From the NCBI GenBank assembly GCA_964036315.1, contig OZ038480.1:8867703-8931702 (forward strand): a DNA stretch of 64,000 nucleotides, written 5' to 3'. Made by a program: the position numbers and the translations under genes. The notes under the pieces are model-generated. The model did no database searches. It was not told where the DNA came from and worked only from the letters and a program-made list of their open reading frames with translations. This document shows positions 9,854 through 21,465 of this stretch, in pieces. The number at the start of each line of letters is the position of its first letter. The stretch's first letter is position 1. Source of the stretch: Acanthosepion esculentum. Its lineage: Eukaryota > Mollusca > Cephalopoda > Sepiida > Sepiidae.

Positions 9854-10478
9854 GATGCATGTTTCATTAAATAATATAGCCAAGTTTTGTCTATTTATTT
9901 TATTTTAATTCATTTCATATCGCCTGATAATCTCAATAACATTATCATTGAAAGATGAAAGAAAAAAACCATATTGATACATGTTTTTTAATCCTATCTA
10001 AACTTTCGGCTTACAGAAGCCACCATCAATGACAATTACATTGCAATATATTAAACAATACACGGGCAAAACAATAATGATAGTCTGTTTCTGTTACATG
10101 AAAGATTTCCAAGCACCGACATAACAGCGGCTTCCCATACGTAATACTTCTCGTTTTCACTCTCGCGTGGTCATGCGGTGCGATTTTCGCTTCCGCGTCT
10201 CGTATACACGAATTTGTCGTTGCTTGGAAATCTTGCATGCAACAAAAACAGACTATCATTATTGTTTTGTCCGTGTATTGTTTAATATATTGAAATGTAA
10301 TTGTCATCTTTGATAATGGCTTACAAAAGCTTAGATAGGATTAAAAAAACATGTATCAATATGGTGTTTTCTTTCATCTTTCAATGATAATGTTATTAAG
10401 CTTATCAGACAATATGAAAGGAATTTACTTAAAATAAATAGACAAAACTTGTCTATATTATTTAATGAAACATCCATC
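9854..10478. mobile_element. Family J foldback element
   Basis: Left arm 9854-10115 and right arm 10221-10478 are reverse complements over about 260 bp with few mismatches. For example GATGCATGTTTCATTAAATA at the left end matches AATGAAACATCCATC at the right end, and GAAAGATTTCCAAGCA faces TGCTTGGAAATCTT. The loop, 10116-10220, is GC-richer. A second partial copy at 12588-12935 has one arm and the loop in the opposite orientation. No coding capacity is seen. It is a non-autonomous foldback or MITE. TA dinucleotide tracts lie close by, so the target duplication cannot be told. Confidence 0.75.
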
Positions 10479-10486
10479 TATATATA

Positions 10487-10807
10487 AATACTGCTTCTAA
10501 TCGTATACAAAATAACATTGAGAAAATTCAAAAGAGAATATGCAGGACTATGTTGTCTTTGACATTCAATACTACATGTTTAAAAGAAAAGTTGCTGCCA
10601 AATTACACATATTTTAAACTACATGATCCCGCAGCTTTATATGATACCAACACCAGGGATTACAAAGAATATCTTGTTAAACGACAAATTGATTTTGCCA
10701 AAAATAATATTAACCTCCTAAATACTGCTTCTAATCGTATACAAAATGACATTAAGAAAATTCAAAAGAGAATATGCAGGACTATGTTGTCTTTGACATT
10801 CGACACA
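10487..10807 (+). pseudogene. Duplicated coding fragment, perhaps of a retroelement N-terminus
   Basis: NTASNRIQN(D/N)I(K/E)KIQKRICRT-type peptide is encoded at 10487 and again at 10721, a 234-bp (78-codon) in-frame tandem duplication. Between them: TTCLKEKLLPNYTYFKLHDP and EYLVKRQIDFAKNNINLL. The charged helical style, with an LLPNYTYFKL block, resembles the region upstream of the RT in Penelope-like elements. That match is from general style only. The frame continues into TA repeats and means nothing beyond 10807. Confidence 0.4.
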
Positions 10808-10812
10808 GCACG

Positions 10813-10848
<36 letters not shown>
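10813..10848. repeat. (TA)n microsatellite
   Basis: Pure TA dinucleotides directly after the duplicated coding fragment. Confidence 0.9.
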
Positions 10849-10852
<4 letters not shown>

Positions 10853-10928
10853 AAAAATATGGAAAAGACAAAGCAATATCGGAATATGCAAGTTTACTGT
10901 TTTAATGTTGTTTTACTGTCGACGTCAG

Positions 10929-10957
10929 ACGTTTCGGTCTAGTAGACCATCTTCAGG
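10929..10957 (-). other. Hammerhead-like hairpin motif CTGAAGA-stem-GAAAC-GTC
   Basis: On the minus strand: CTGAAGA, one T, a 5-bp stem GGTCT/AGACC, then GAAACGTC. It shares the CUGA.GA ... GAAA ... UH layout of a hammerhead ribozyme. One extra nucleotide separates A9 from the stem and helix I is poor. The same layout is present in family A (7895 and 25570). It is a conserved hairpin, probably not a working ribozyme. Confidence 0.35.
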
Positions 10958-11560
10958 ACATGGTTATTGGAAACATATTTATATTTAAGTCAATATGTTT
11001 CCAATGTTTTCTAAGCTCTATACTAAACATTAAATCTGTTACGAAAAAACTAAACAAAATGAACACAAAACGATCAGCTTTAAAAAAGGACTTGTAACTG
11101 GAAAACCGAATGAAAAAATAATGTTAACAACAAATACATTTTCACACCCAACCCAGTTCTGCGTAATCAAAAATCGACGTTGTGTTTAAAGAGTCAATGA
11201 GCCAAGTGGAGTAAAGTGCCATGCAGATTTAAATTTTTCCCACTTGTGACGAATCCAGCTGTCGAATTTTTTGTATGCTAGCATGCTAGTTAAAATTCGT
11301 GTCAGTGAGCTGCTGTCTCTCACGCTGGCCAATAGAATCTTCCTGCCTATTCGTGGCAGCCAGCTATATGCTCTCACTCTGGCCAGTAGAAAATGGTCGC
11401 AAACTACATAAAAACTGCCGTAGAAGCATGAAAAAATCGATTATTTCCACTATCGATGGGAGTTGGGAAATACAAAGTCGATCTTGGCCTAATTGCTAAC
11501 TTGGAGCATGTGCATCCAAATTTTGGTGCAAATCCGTCGAAAATTGCGGCCGTACATTCG

Positions 11561-11561
<1 letters not shown>
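10958..11561. other. Unrecognised, probably a dispersed repeat leading into (CA)n
   Basis: A 12-bp inverted repeat (TTGGAAACATAT/ATATGTTTCCAA) lies near 10966-11003. 11300-11560 has CACGCTGGCCAATAGAAT and CACTCTGGCCAGTAGAAA as a diverged direct repeat, then a block ending CGTACATTCGTCACACAC. This is the form of a repeat that ends in (CA)n, but no second copy is in the window. Confidence 0.4.

Positions 11562-11625
<64 letters not shown>
11562..11625. repeat. (CA)n microsatellite
   Basis: Uninterrupted CA dinucleotides. Open frames across it on both strands are artefacts. Confidence 0.95.
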
Positions 11626-11626
<1 letters not shown>

Positions 11627-11639
11627 CCTGACTTTTATA

Positions 11640-12587
11640 GATAGAGATTTAGGTTGAACACGTGGATACTAAGTTAATCCTAGACACAAATAATGTCGTC
11701 ATTTTGGCGTGTACTACGTGGCATTACATGCTTAATATTTCACATGTCGTTACCTTTTAATAATTGTACAAACTTCTCAGAACAGGCATTCATTTTTTGA
11801 CGCTATGGGTAAACAGGTATAATGATCGATGTGATAGCGTCCACACCACGGAAATATCGTCTCTACGCACACACGTGTTTTTTCATTATGGTTGATCGCA
11901 TGAATCTTTAAATCTCTTTTTATGAAAATGTGACATTTCAGCTCTGTTTGTTTAATTATTTACGAACTGTCCGCTTGATATATATGTTCGATTCTTTTCC
12001 TCCTTATTAGCGGCTTTTCTGTTTATTTTTGTCAAGAATTAAGGTTTTGCACGCATATAACCAATATCCAATCAATAAATCAAACTAATATCGATTCCAG
12101 AAATAACAACAGTTGTTCATAACTATTGATTTCAACCATTGGAAATTCACAACGGACGGGAAAAAACAAACTAATACCAAACTTTGATTATTTATATAAA
12201 CGATTTGCGGCTGACATTTTAACACTTTCAGCTTCGTTCATGGTGAAATAAAATATTGGTGCCACCTTACGTATTACATTTCGAAAGTCCTTATATTAAG
12301 CTTTGATTCGTCTGGCACAAGGACACAATTTTAGATGGAACTCACGGTAGTAGTTAAAGCGTCTGCTGGCATTAAGGCTCTGACTAATGGCGTCGTAGTA
12401 GAGGTTGAAATAATATCACTATGAAATCACTTTTCTAAATGTGCTTCTCGGTTAGGAACCCAAAATGCTTTCACATATACGTAATCAACATTTATCTGCG
12501 GTCCAATACCCCAAGTGAATGACTGAAACCGCAGATTATCCTATATGTACTATGTGTATCCCCCCCCCACACACACATATATATATT
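11640..12587. other. No recognisable feature
   Basis: AT-rich sequence without frames or repeats I recognise. A C9/CA/TA run is at 12559-12586. Confidence 0.5.
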
Positions 12588-12935
12588 GATGCATGTTTCA
12601 TATAGACAAGTGTTGTCTATTTATTTTATGTAAATTCTTTTCATATCGTCTGATAAGCTTAATAACATTATCATTAAACGAAGAATCACAATATTGATAC
12701 ATATTTTTTAATCCTATCTAAGCTTTCGTCTTACATAAGCCATTATTAAAGATGACAATTACATTACAATATATTAAGCAATACACGGACAAAACGGTGA
12801 TGGTAGTCTATTTCTGTTGACATGGAAGATTTCCAAGCAACGTCAAACACGTGCATATAAGACGCTGGAAGCGAAAATCGCACCGCAGCTCATGACGTCA
12901 CACATGACAACGCGAGAGTGAAAACGTGAAGTATT
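12588..12935 (+). repeat. Family J foldback, partial copy with inverted loop
   Basis: GATGCATGTTTCATATAGAC to GATTTCCAAGCAACG matches the left arm of 9854-10478. The following GAAGCGAAAATCGCACCGCA to GAGAGTGAAAACG matches the loop of that element in reverse complement. So the loop can lie in either orientation relative to an arm. The right arm is missing; (TA)n follows. Confidence 0.7.
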
Positions 12936-12937
12936 AA

Positions 12938-12939
<2 letters not shown>

Positions 12940-13001
<62 letters not shown>
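12940..13001. repeat. (TA)n microsatellite
   Basis: Pure TA dinucleotides ending the partial family J copy. Confidence 0.9.
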
Positions 13002-13005
<4 letters not shown>

Positions 13006-13648
13006 AAATTTAGATTATAAATGAGCCACAAGAAGACATTAACAACTGCTAATAATAAAATAAGATAATTTTAATAACGTAGTAGATTTCATAAAGTCAA
13101 TATATGATTTTGTTTTCCCTTATTAGAACCAGGACCTTTTTTTCATACTTTAGGGCTTCTCTTTGGCATATCCTAAGTGTCAGCATTACTAAACTGGACT
13201 ATTATTGAGTGATAATTATGAATTATGTATTTCTAGATCTGACAGCGGGAAAATGAAACCGCAGGTGATCCAGCGGAAACACAGTAGTACATTTAATGCC
13301 TTCCTTTATAACAAGTAAAGCTCCATTTCATTTTGGATTGTAAAGGGCTCAAGAACAGGAGATGCTATATACATTTTGTAGTTGGCCCATATACAAAGCC
13401 TTTGTCTTTTTTTTTCTATCAGCAGCATATAATTGGTCCTGGTCGTTTCAATGGAAGAACCAACAGAGCCAATAGTGTCCATTTCTTAACAAAGTTATCA
13501 CTTATATTCTTCCCTTTGTACTCTTTTAGTACTTACGTTAATCACCGACAGTTAACATCAATTTCAAAGCTCACACTTCATTGTTTCATCTAAACATTTG
13601 TTAGTCATCTTTAACGATAAATCCCCAAATAACCACTTTTGTCTGAGA
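13002..13648. other. No recognisable gene
   Basis: An 86-codon open frame at 13333-13593 has no family resemblance. Nothing else seen. Confidence 0.45.
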
Positions 13649-14008
13649 GATAAGTGACTTTGTCGTCCATTATACAAAGTAATTACCAAATTATTAGATA
13701 GAGTTCAAGCCAAAACCTCATCTTTGCAAATAAATTAAATTTCTAAATTCATTTTATTTGATCGCTCATCAGATATACAAGTTCAAATGTACACATAGCA
13801 ATATTTACGGACATTCCTGTCAAGGTTTCTCTGCGATTATAGTTTCACTCAACGAAATAAAAGACTTCATTAGAGAAATTTAAAATATTTGAATCTAATT
13901 TCAGATGTCACTACATATTTAGAGCAGATTTATCTGTAAACAGACAAATGATGTCTTCTCGAAGCGCAAGCAAATGTTAGAACATACGGAAGAAGGAAAT
14001 TGCTTTGG
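13649..14008 (+). repeat. Family K dispersed repeat, copy 1
   Basis: GATAAGTGACTTTGTCGTCC, then CAAATTATTAGATAGAGTTC, TTTATTTGATCGCTCATCAG, TTTACGGACATTCCTGTCAA, and ends ACATACGGAAGAAGGAAAT. Copies at 14652-14937 (5' part missing) and 17601-17970 are colinear. On the minus strand the centre holds one or two CTGATGA motifs, but no GAAAC at hammerhead distance was found. Confidence 0.7.
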
Positions 14009-14651
14009 GGCTTTATGTAATTTTCAACTTAAATCTCACCAACAAATATGTAGCCTAAATTAGTTCAACTCATCTCGGTGCTTTTCTACACGATTTTTCT
14101 CATTGCCCATTATAGATAAACTGACTAGAGAGATGAAAATGTTGCCCGTAATTTTAACAGACAGCTAAAGGATTTCGATCAAGGTTTTTTGCAAATAAAC
14201 AGTCGATATTCTATATTCGCGCAACGTTCTGCACTATGCTCTGTTGAAAATATTCTCGAGCTACTTCTGCACTTCACCAAATGCAAGTAGATTTCTTCTT
14301 GAATAACATTTGAGACAAAGGAGATTATGTATTTTTTTAAATATAAAATGTGTTAACAAAAAAGAGTTCAGACATGATATGTGATTTGACAAATTTATTA
14401 ATGAAATGAAAAATACCTGACACTAACTACAGAGTTCAGGATTTTTCTAACAAATCTCGCTGTTAAATCGAAAATCATATTGTCTCTTGTATTCTTTTTA
14501 GAAAGCTCTACAAAGTAAAAATTGTAGATTCGATTGTTTATATTTTAAGAGCGATTAATACCGATTGATGCTCATCTCAAAATCTGCAAATAGATCAGAA
14601 AAAAGAAACAGATTGAAGACGTGATAAATGTGATAAATTAAATTGCGAAAC
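14009..14651. other. No recognisable feature
   Basis: AT-rich spacer between two family K copies. Confidence 0.5.
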
Positions 14652-14937
14652 ATATTCATTTTATTTGATCGTTCATCAGATATACAAGTTCATCAGGACA
14701 CATAACAATATTTACGGACATTCCTGTTAAAGTTTCTCTGCGAGTATAGTTTCATTCAACGAAATAAAAGATTTCCTTCGAGAAATTTGGAATATAATAA
14801 ATAAAAGATTGCATTAAAGCAATTTGGAATATAAGAATCTAATTTCAGATGTCACAACATATAATATTTAGAGCAGATTTATCTGTAAACAGTCTTCTCT
14901 AAGCGCAAACAAATTTTAGAACATACGGAAGAAAGTA
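14652..14937 (+). repeat. Family K dispersed repeat, copy 2, 5'-truncated
   Basis: Starts at the TTCATTTTATTTGATCG block and ends at the ACATACGGAAGAAAG block. Contains a local duplication of GAAATAAAAGATT..ATTTGGAATATAA relative to copy 1. Confidence 0.7.
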
Positions 14938-15378
14938 ATATAGCGTTCATGCAATCTAGAAAGTAAAAAAAAACAGTTGTGTTAGAAAGACTGTTGAACA
15001 TGTAACAATAACAACATCAAATGTTCGACATAATTTTCAGTGTTTCGATTTCAATAAAGATTTGGCGGCAAATACCTACAAGGTGATACCCGTAAGTTGG
15101 TCTAGTTAACCAGTTCTTATCTTACTTACCACCTAGTGTGCTTGATTTACTTGTTAGTCTCTCTTTTTGTAGGCAAATATACAATCTGCTTTCCGATATC
15201 CCTTGCATCGTCAAATGCCAGGATGTTATGTATACTAAAATGAACGCAATACAACGATCTAAATCCACGCAAAGAAGAGGATTAGTGTTCAAATGGTTAA
15301 TAAGAATATGGCGTGAGGTATGAATGAGAAAACCGGTCGTCGGAAGTAGAAATTAGGGTGATGACATAAGAATCATTG
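14938..15378. other. Unrecognised; one weak exon-like segment
   Basis: 15174-15318 is preceded by a pyrimidine run plus TTGTAG and followed by GAG|GTATGA, so it could be read as a 145-bp internal exon open in one frame (QIYNLLSDIPCIVKCQDVMY at its start). No protein family is recognised. Such combinations occur by chance in sequence of this length. Confidence 0.25.
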
Positions 15379-15444
15379 ATGCAGTTCAAATTATTTATCA
15401 TTTAGGCAGTGGCTCATGTATGCACACACACACACTCACACACG

Positions 15445-15497
<53 letters not shown>

Positions 15498-15767
15498 GTA
15501 GTGGACAATATACATGTATATATATATATATATATGTAAAATATATATACATATAAATCTATATAAATAAATAAATATATATATAAATCTATATAAATAA
15601 ATATGTATATATATATACATATATAAATCTATATAAATAAATATGTATATATATATAAATCTATATAAATAAATTTCCAAGAGGATAGAATCCAGGTAGA
15701 ACTCAATGTAATAAATTATAACCATGGAATATTAGTGTTTGAGCTTTCTTATTATATTTTTATTATA

Positions 15768-15860
<93 letters not shown>

Positions 15861-15969
15861 TGGTGTCTATGCATGTATATTTATATGTATATGTATATAT
15901 AAGAATTATTGATGCAGTTCAAATTATTTATCATTTAGGCAGTGGCTCATGTATGCACACACACACACA

Positions 15970-16018
<49 letters not shown>
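15379..16018. repeat. 532-bp direct duplication with CA/TA/TG microsatellites
   Basis: GATGCAGTTCAAATTATTTA at 15379 recurs at 15911, followed both times by GGCAGTGGCTCATGTATGCA, then (CA)n and (TA)n. Between them lie TA tracts with ATAAATCTATATAAATAAAT units (15545-15675) and a (TA)n(TG)n array at 15773-15860. Confidence 0.75.
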
Positions 16019-16022
<4 letters not shown>

Positions 16023-16252
16023 GTTTGCTCTATTTAGTGTATTGAGCACTTTACATAGTTACTTTTGCTTTACTCGTTTTGGAGGTTTTTTCTTTGGAAT
16101 CTGGGCTTCGATTCTGAACAATTGTTTTCGCCTCAATTACATGTTCTTAGTTCTTTCTTTTTTTATCCCTTTTTTTCCTTGGGTATTGGTTAGTGTAATT
16201 ACAAGCCAACATACCTAAGGTTTTTCCAAACGAGTATAATTATTCATATTTA

Positions 16253-17129
<877 letters not shown>

Positions 17130-17600
17130 GATATTCTTTAGTAAATGTTCCTTGTTAAACTTTGTTAGGACCTGGTTTGTACTTTTGAATAGATATATTT
17201 TCTTTAATTATTCGTGTTTAGTCTGTGGTATTGTCTGATCGAATGTAAACTGGGAAGACATGGAATTAAGAGAATTGATTTGTTGCACATAAGTTTAAGC
17301 ATCCATGGAAAGTTATCTGTCTTGTGGTGGTGTCTCGTATTTGTAAGCGAGAAATTGTCATTCTCTTTCTGAGTGGATGAGTTTGATTTACCCGATGTCA
17401 TCTTCCTTGCAATCTTTACATTTCATAGCATAGATCAGATTTTTTTTATGAACAACTGACATGATTTTCTACCAATAACCTTTGTCATGGTTTAAATTTA
17501 TGCATTTTGTCTTTAATGGCGTCAATGTAAGTCGCCCAATAAGGGTGACAATAGTTATTGACGGTAAGTGACTTTGTCGTCTATTAACATAGTTATTGGC

Positions 17601-17970
17601 GATAAGTGACTGTGTCGTCCATTATACAAAGTAATTACCAAATTATTAGATAGAGTTCAAACCAAAACCTCATCTTTGCAAATAAATTAAATTTCTAAAT
17701 TCATTTTATTTGATCGCTCATCAGATATACAAGTTCATCAGGACACATATCAGCAATATTTACGGACATTCCTGTCAAAGTTTCTCTGGGATTATAGTTT
17801 CACTCAAAGAAATAAAAGACTGCATTAGAGCAATTTGGAATATAAGAATCTAATATCAGATGTCACTACATATAATATTTAGAGCAGATTTAATGATGTC
17901 TCCTAATGATGTCTCCTCTAAGCGCAAACAAATTCTAAAACATACGGAAGAAGAAAGGAAATCGCTTTGT
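17601..17970 (+). repeat. Family K dispersed repeat, copy 3, inside the PLE
   Basis: Colinear with 13649-14008. Preceded by a partial duplicate of its first 40 bases at about 17550-17590 (GGTAAGTGACTTTGTCGTC). It lies between the RT thumb and C-terminal parts of the PLE, so it either inserted there or is part of that PLE subfamily. Confidence 0.7.
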
Positions 17971-18212
17971 TTTTGGTGGGTAATCTGACACGGGTGAGTA
18001 GTTTATTGAGAGATTTTGTTTGACTTCTTGTTTTGATTATTTTATCCTTGGATCTTGTCTCCGTAGGGGGGTGTTTCTTGGATAATGTTGTCTGCTTCTA
18101 TATTTCTTCGGTTGTGTGATGAGATACAGGATTGAATATTTGACATATCTAGAGTCATTTTTTTTTTGCTTTTCGTAATTCTTGAATGTCTGTTGTTGTC
18201 TCAAATGAAATA

Positions 18213-18344
18213 CTCAAAGAATTAAAATAAATTCTACGAGAAAAACTGAACCCATCGTTATTATCTATTAATAACGATGTACCCATTAATAGATAATAAC
18301 GATGGGTACTGTTTTTCTAGTAGAATTTATTTTAATTCTTTGAG
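18213..18344. repeat. Near-perfect 57-bp-arm hairpin
   Basis: CTCAAAGAATTAAAATAAAT at 18213 faces ATTTATTTTAATTCTTTGAG ending at 18344. The arms continue inward through AACCCATCGTTATTATCTAT. A loop of about 15 bases contains part of the arm sequence again (TAACGATGTACCCA). It lies within the PLE relic and is not part of its coding consensus. Confidence 0.8.
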
Positions 18345-19250
18345 TTTTTTTTTATTTCAGACAATTTTGAAAATTCTTCTCGCTAGTTTAAATGAAATAT
18401 TCACCTGCATGTTTTGAATGGCTTCAAGTGAATAGCATACATTGTTTAGAATATTGATGCATGTCGTTTGCAATGTTTGTGTCTGTTTATAATGAGAATG
18501 TCTAGGGATGGAAGCTGGTCTTGACTGAATTACCTTGTGATTTGGATATTATTATTGATACCGTTAATTTGTGCCTTGGATTCATTTAATTGGTCGAATG
18601 TGTGCATCAAGAGACTAAAATGTCAGCTGAGCAACGTCTCCAGCTCTCTAGCAAATATTAGTGGATGTTCGAGACGTATTTTAATTTTGATTATTTATAT
18701 TATCTGGACTTCTTGGTATGCCATGACTAAATTAGCGTAAGTCGGAGTAACTTTCGTATTCATCGTAGTCCCGGATATTTGTCTGTAAATATCGCCATTG
18801 AAATATTTTCTCGATTGAATGTTAGTACTTCGGTGATGAAACCATTACGTGATACCATTAAGGATTTTTCAAGACATAATCGTATTGTCAGCGTATTAAT
18901 GTTGTATTGTCGTGTAGAGATTGACTACTTCAAACACTACAATAATAATGTCTCTGTTGGCGTATTTAGGGAGGTGGTTTAAGCTGTCCAGCTTATCTCT
19001 TATAAGACTTTTCATATGGGTTTGAGAATTAAATATTTATCTCCGCTACAGTTCATCTTAATTTCAGCGTTGTATGTCCGTGCAGGTTGAAGTAAATTCT
19101 TTACAGGCATCGTAAACCATTTTGCTCTTGGAGAGTTTCAGAATTCAGTCAAGATTTACTCGTTTTGTAATTTCTGTGTTAAATAATCACATTCCTTTTT
19201 GCCAATCATTATTCATTGGCAAATAAGTGTGCTTAGTATGTGCATATATT

Positions 19251-20506
19251 GTAATGCTCAACATCCATAATAATATATTTGTAATGCTCAACATCTATAA
19301 TAATATGTTTGTAATGCTCAACATCTATAATAATATGTTTGTAATACTCAACATCCATAATAATATGTTTGTAATACTCAACATCTATAATAATATGTTT
19401 GTAATGCTCAACATCCATAATAATATGTTTGTAATGCTCAACATCCATAAAAATATGTTTGTAATGCTCAACATCCATAATAATATGTTTGTAATGCTCA
19501 ACATCCATAATAATATGTTTGTAATGCTCAACATCTATAATAATATGTTTGTAATGCTCAACATCCATAATAATATGTTTGTAATGCTCAACATCTATAA
19601 TAATATGTTTGTAATGCTCAACATCCATAATAATATGTTTGTAATGCTCAACATCCATAATAATATGTTTGTAATGCTCAACATCCATAATAATATGTTT
19701 GTAATGCTCAACATCCATAATAATATGTTTGTAATGCTCAACATCCATAATAATATGTTTGTAATACTCAACATCCATAATAATATGTTTGTAATGCTCA
19801 ACATCTATAATAATATGTTTGTAATGCTCAACATCCATAATAATATGTTTGTAATGCTCAACATCTATAATAATATGTTTGTAATGCTCAACATCCATAA
19901 TAATATGTTTGTAATACTCAACATCTATAATAATATGTTTGTAATGCTCAACATCCATAATAATATGTTTGTAATGCTCAACATCTATAATAATATGTTT
20001 GTAATGCTCAACATCCATAATAATATGTTTGTAATACTCAACATCTATAATAATATGTTTGTAATGCTCAACATCCATGATAATATGTTTGTAATGCTCA
20101 ACATCCATAATAATATGTTTGTAATGCTCAACATCCATAATAATATGTTTGTAATACTCAACATCCATAATAATATGTTTGTAATGCTCAACATCCATAA
20201 TAATATGTTTGTAATGCTCAACATCCATAATAATATGTTTGTAATGCTCAACATCCATAATAATATGTTTGTAATGCTCAACATCTATAATAATATGTTT
20301 GTAATGCTCAACATCCATAATAATATGTTTGTAATGCTAAACATCCATAAAAATATGTTTGTAATGCTAAACATCTATAATAATATGTTTGTAATGCTCA
20401 ACATCCATAAAAATATGTTTGTAATGCTCAACATCCATAATAATATGTTTGTAATGATCAACATCCATAATAGTGTTTGTAATGCTTAACATCTATAATA
20501 ACGATG
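19251..20506. repeat. 30-bp satellite, about 42 units, derived from the PLE ORF
   Basis: Unit on the plus strand: GTAATGCTCAACATCCATAA + TAATATGTTT, head to tail without spacers. Common variants are CATCT for CATCC, GTAATACTC for GTAATGCTC, and AAAAAT for AATAAT. On the minus strand each unit encodes DVEHYKHIIM in the same frame as the PLE block IIVIIDVKHYKHI at its border. The bordering unit (20461-20490) has a 2-base deletion. Because the period is a multiple of three and the unit lacks stops, long open frames exist on both strands (about 420 codons plus, about 361 minus). Variants change amino acids freely (His/Tyr, Met/Ile), so coding is not supported. Confidence 0.9.
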
Positions 20507-21227
20507 ATATTTCCCTTATCAGCTTCTTTAACTATAATTATTGTCGTTATTGTCTTTTAGTTCATGAAGACTTTCCCATCCCCTTCCACTGGTTTTGGAT
20601 GTCGGTTTAGCGTTTAGTAATTTATTGTCTGGAAAGTTGCTATATGATCCCACAATGTGCCGACAACTTTGTTCCTACCTTTTGAGGTTTGTATCTGTTT
20701 TTATTGCGTACAACTGACTTGTCACTGTTCTATTTGCCAAAAAAATCTTCTGTTAAATGTAATTTTCAACAGAAGTGCGAAATATCCCATATTGAGTACA
20801 GTGATACGGGGGTGAATTTTAGTCCTTTTTAGAGGATTTAAATTCATTTGGTTGAGTGGTTTATATTTGACTGATTGATAATTTTCGGTTTTGCAAAGTC
20901 TGTTTGTACCACCGAGTGTCGTGGATCCTGTTGTCTTGGTCTAAAAAATAATATTTCAAATTTCTCCTGTCATGGTTATTTCTGTATCTGATAGAATGTT
21001 CTCTGTTATCTTGCAGAGTCTTTTATAATAGTTTTGGACATTCTTTCTTTGTTGTTGTTGCTGCTGATGTGCGTAATTGTTTCATGGGCTGTAGTTTCTG
21101 ATTCTTTGAGAACGAAGTCCAGTCTTGAGATTAGAAGTGCTCTGAGATTTTTTTAGTGAGGTTATACTATTTTCTAAAAGTCCTTAGCTTTTGTGAGTGA
21201 ATGCTTAGCGTTTTGATATTTGCCTTG

Positions 21228-21271
<44 letters not shown>
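21228..21271. repeat. (TG)n microsatellite
   Basis: Pure TG dinucleotides at the upstream (minus-strand) end of the recognisable PLE sequence. Confidence 0.9.
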
Positions 21272-21274
<3 letters not shown>

Positions 21275-21465
21275 CTTTAAATTTTTTCAATCTTTTTTTT
21301 ATCTGTATGATGTTCATTTCTGAGTTCTTTATCATAATTGATGAACCAGATAATATTTTTTACCATCATTGAAGAGATGTTAGTTCTTCATTTTTATAGC
21401 ATTCCCACCAAAGTTTGGTGCTATTTTTATGGATTAGGTTTCCAGATTGATTTCAAATGTATATT

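Larger units (their letters stand above)
17130..21200 (-). pseudogene. Penelope-like element (PLE), decayed RT and C-terminal region
   Basis: Penelope-like retroelements copy themselves with a reverse transcriptase and, in most lineages, a C-terminal GIY-YIG nuclease. On the minus strand, high to low coordinates: LKGLKFTPV (~20820), SDKSVVRNKNRYKPQK, then VKEADKGNIIVIIDVKHYK (~20470-20540), which is the PLE (KEADKGG.VV.MD) block. A 30-bp satellite interrupts here. Then KKECDYLTQKLQNE and SKMVYDACKEFTST (~19100), YANRDTIIVVF/VNLYT-type RT motif (~18930), TPTYANLVMAYQE (~18740), HTFDQLNESKAQINGINNNI (~18590). Below 17.45 kb come CKDCKEDDIG and a weak C-terminal remnant. The FLDDC catalytic block at ~18640 is lost and many stops are present. 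A family K copy and a hairpin lie within. Confidence 0.7.

Noticed and set aside
11404..11644. Cys/Val or His/Thr repeat frames
   Set aside because: Translations of a (CA)n microsatellite; same for 60593-60908.
13765..13775. CTGATGA motifs of family K as hammerheads
   Set aside because: No GAAA at a suitable distance and no second stem.
19227..20489. 420-codon plus-strand open frame (VMLNIHNNMF repeats) and its 361-codon minus-strand partner
   Set aside because: Produced by a 30-bp satellite without stops. Unit variants are mostly amino-acid changing, both strands are equally open, and the minus frame is just the amplified PLE segment.
19251..20506. Regular 30-bp repeats as a CRISPR array
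   Set aside because: Units abut without spacers and the context is a eukaryotic retroelement; no cas-like genes.
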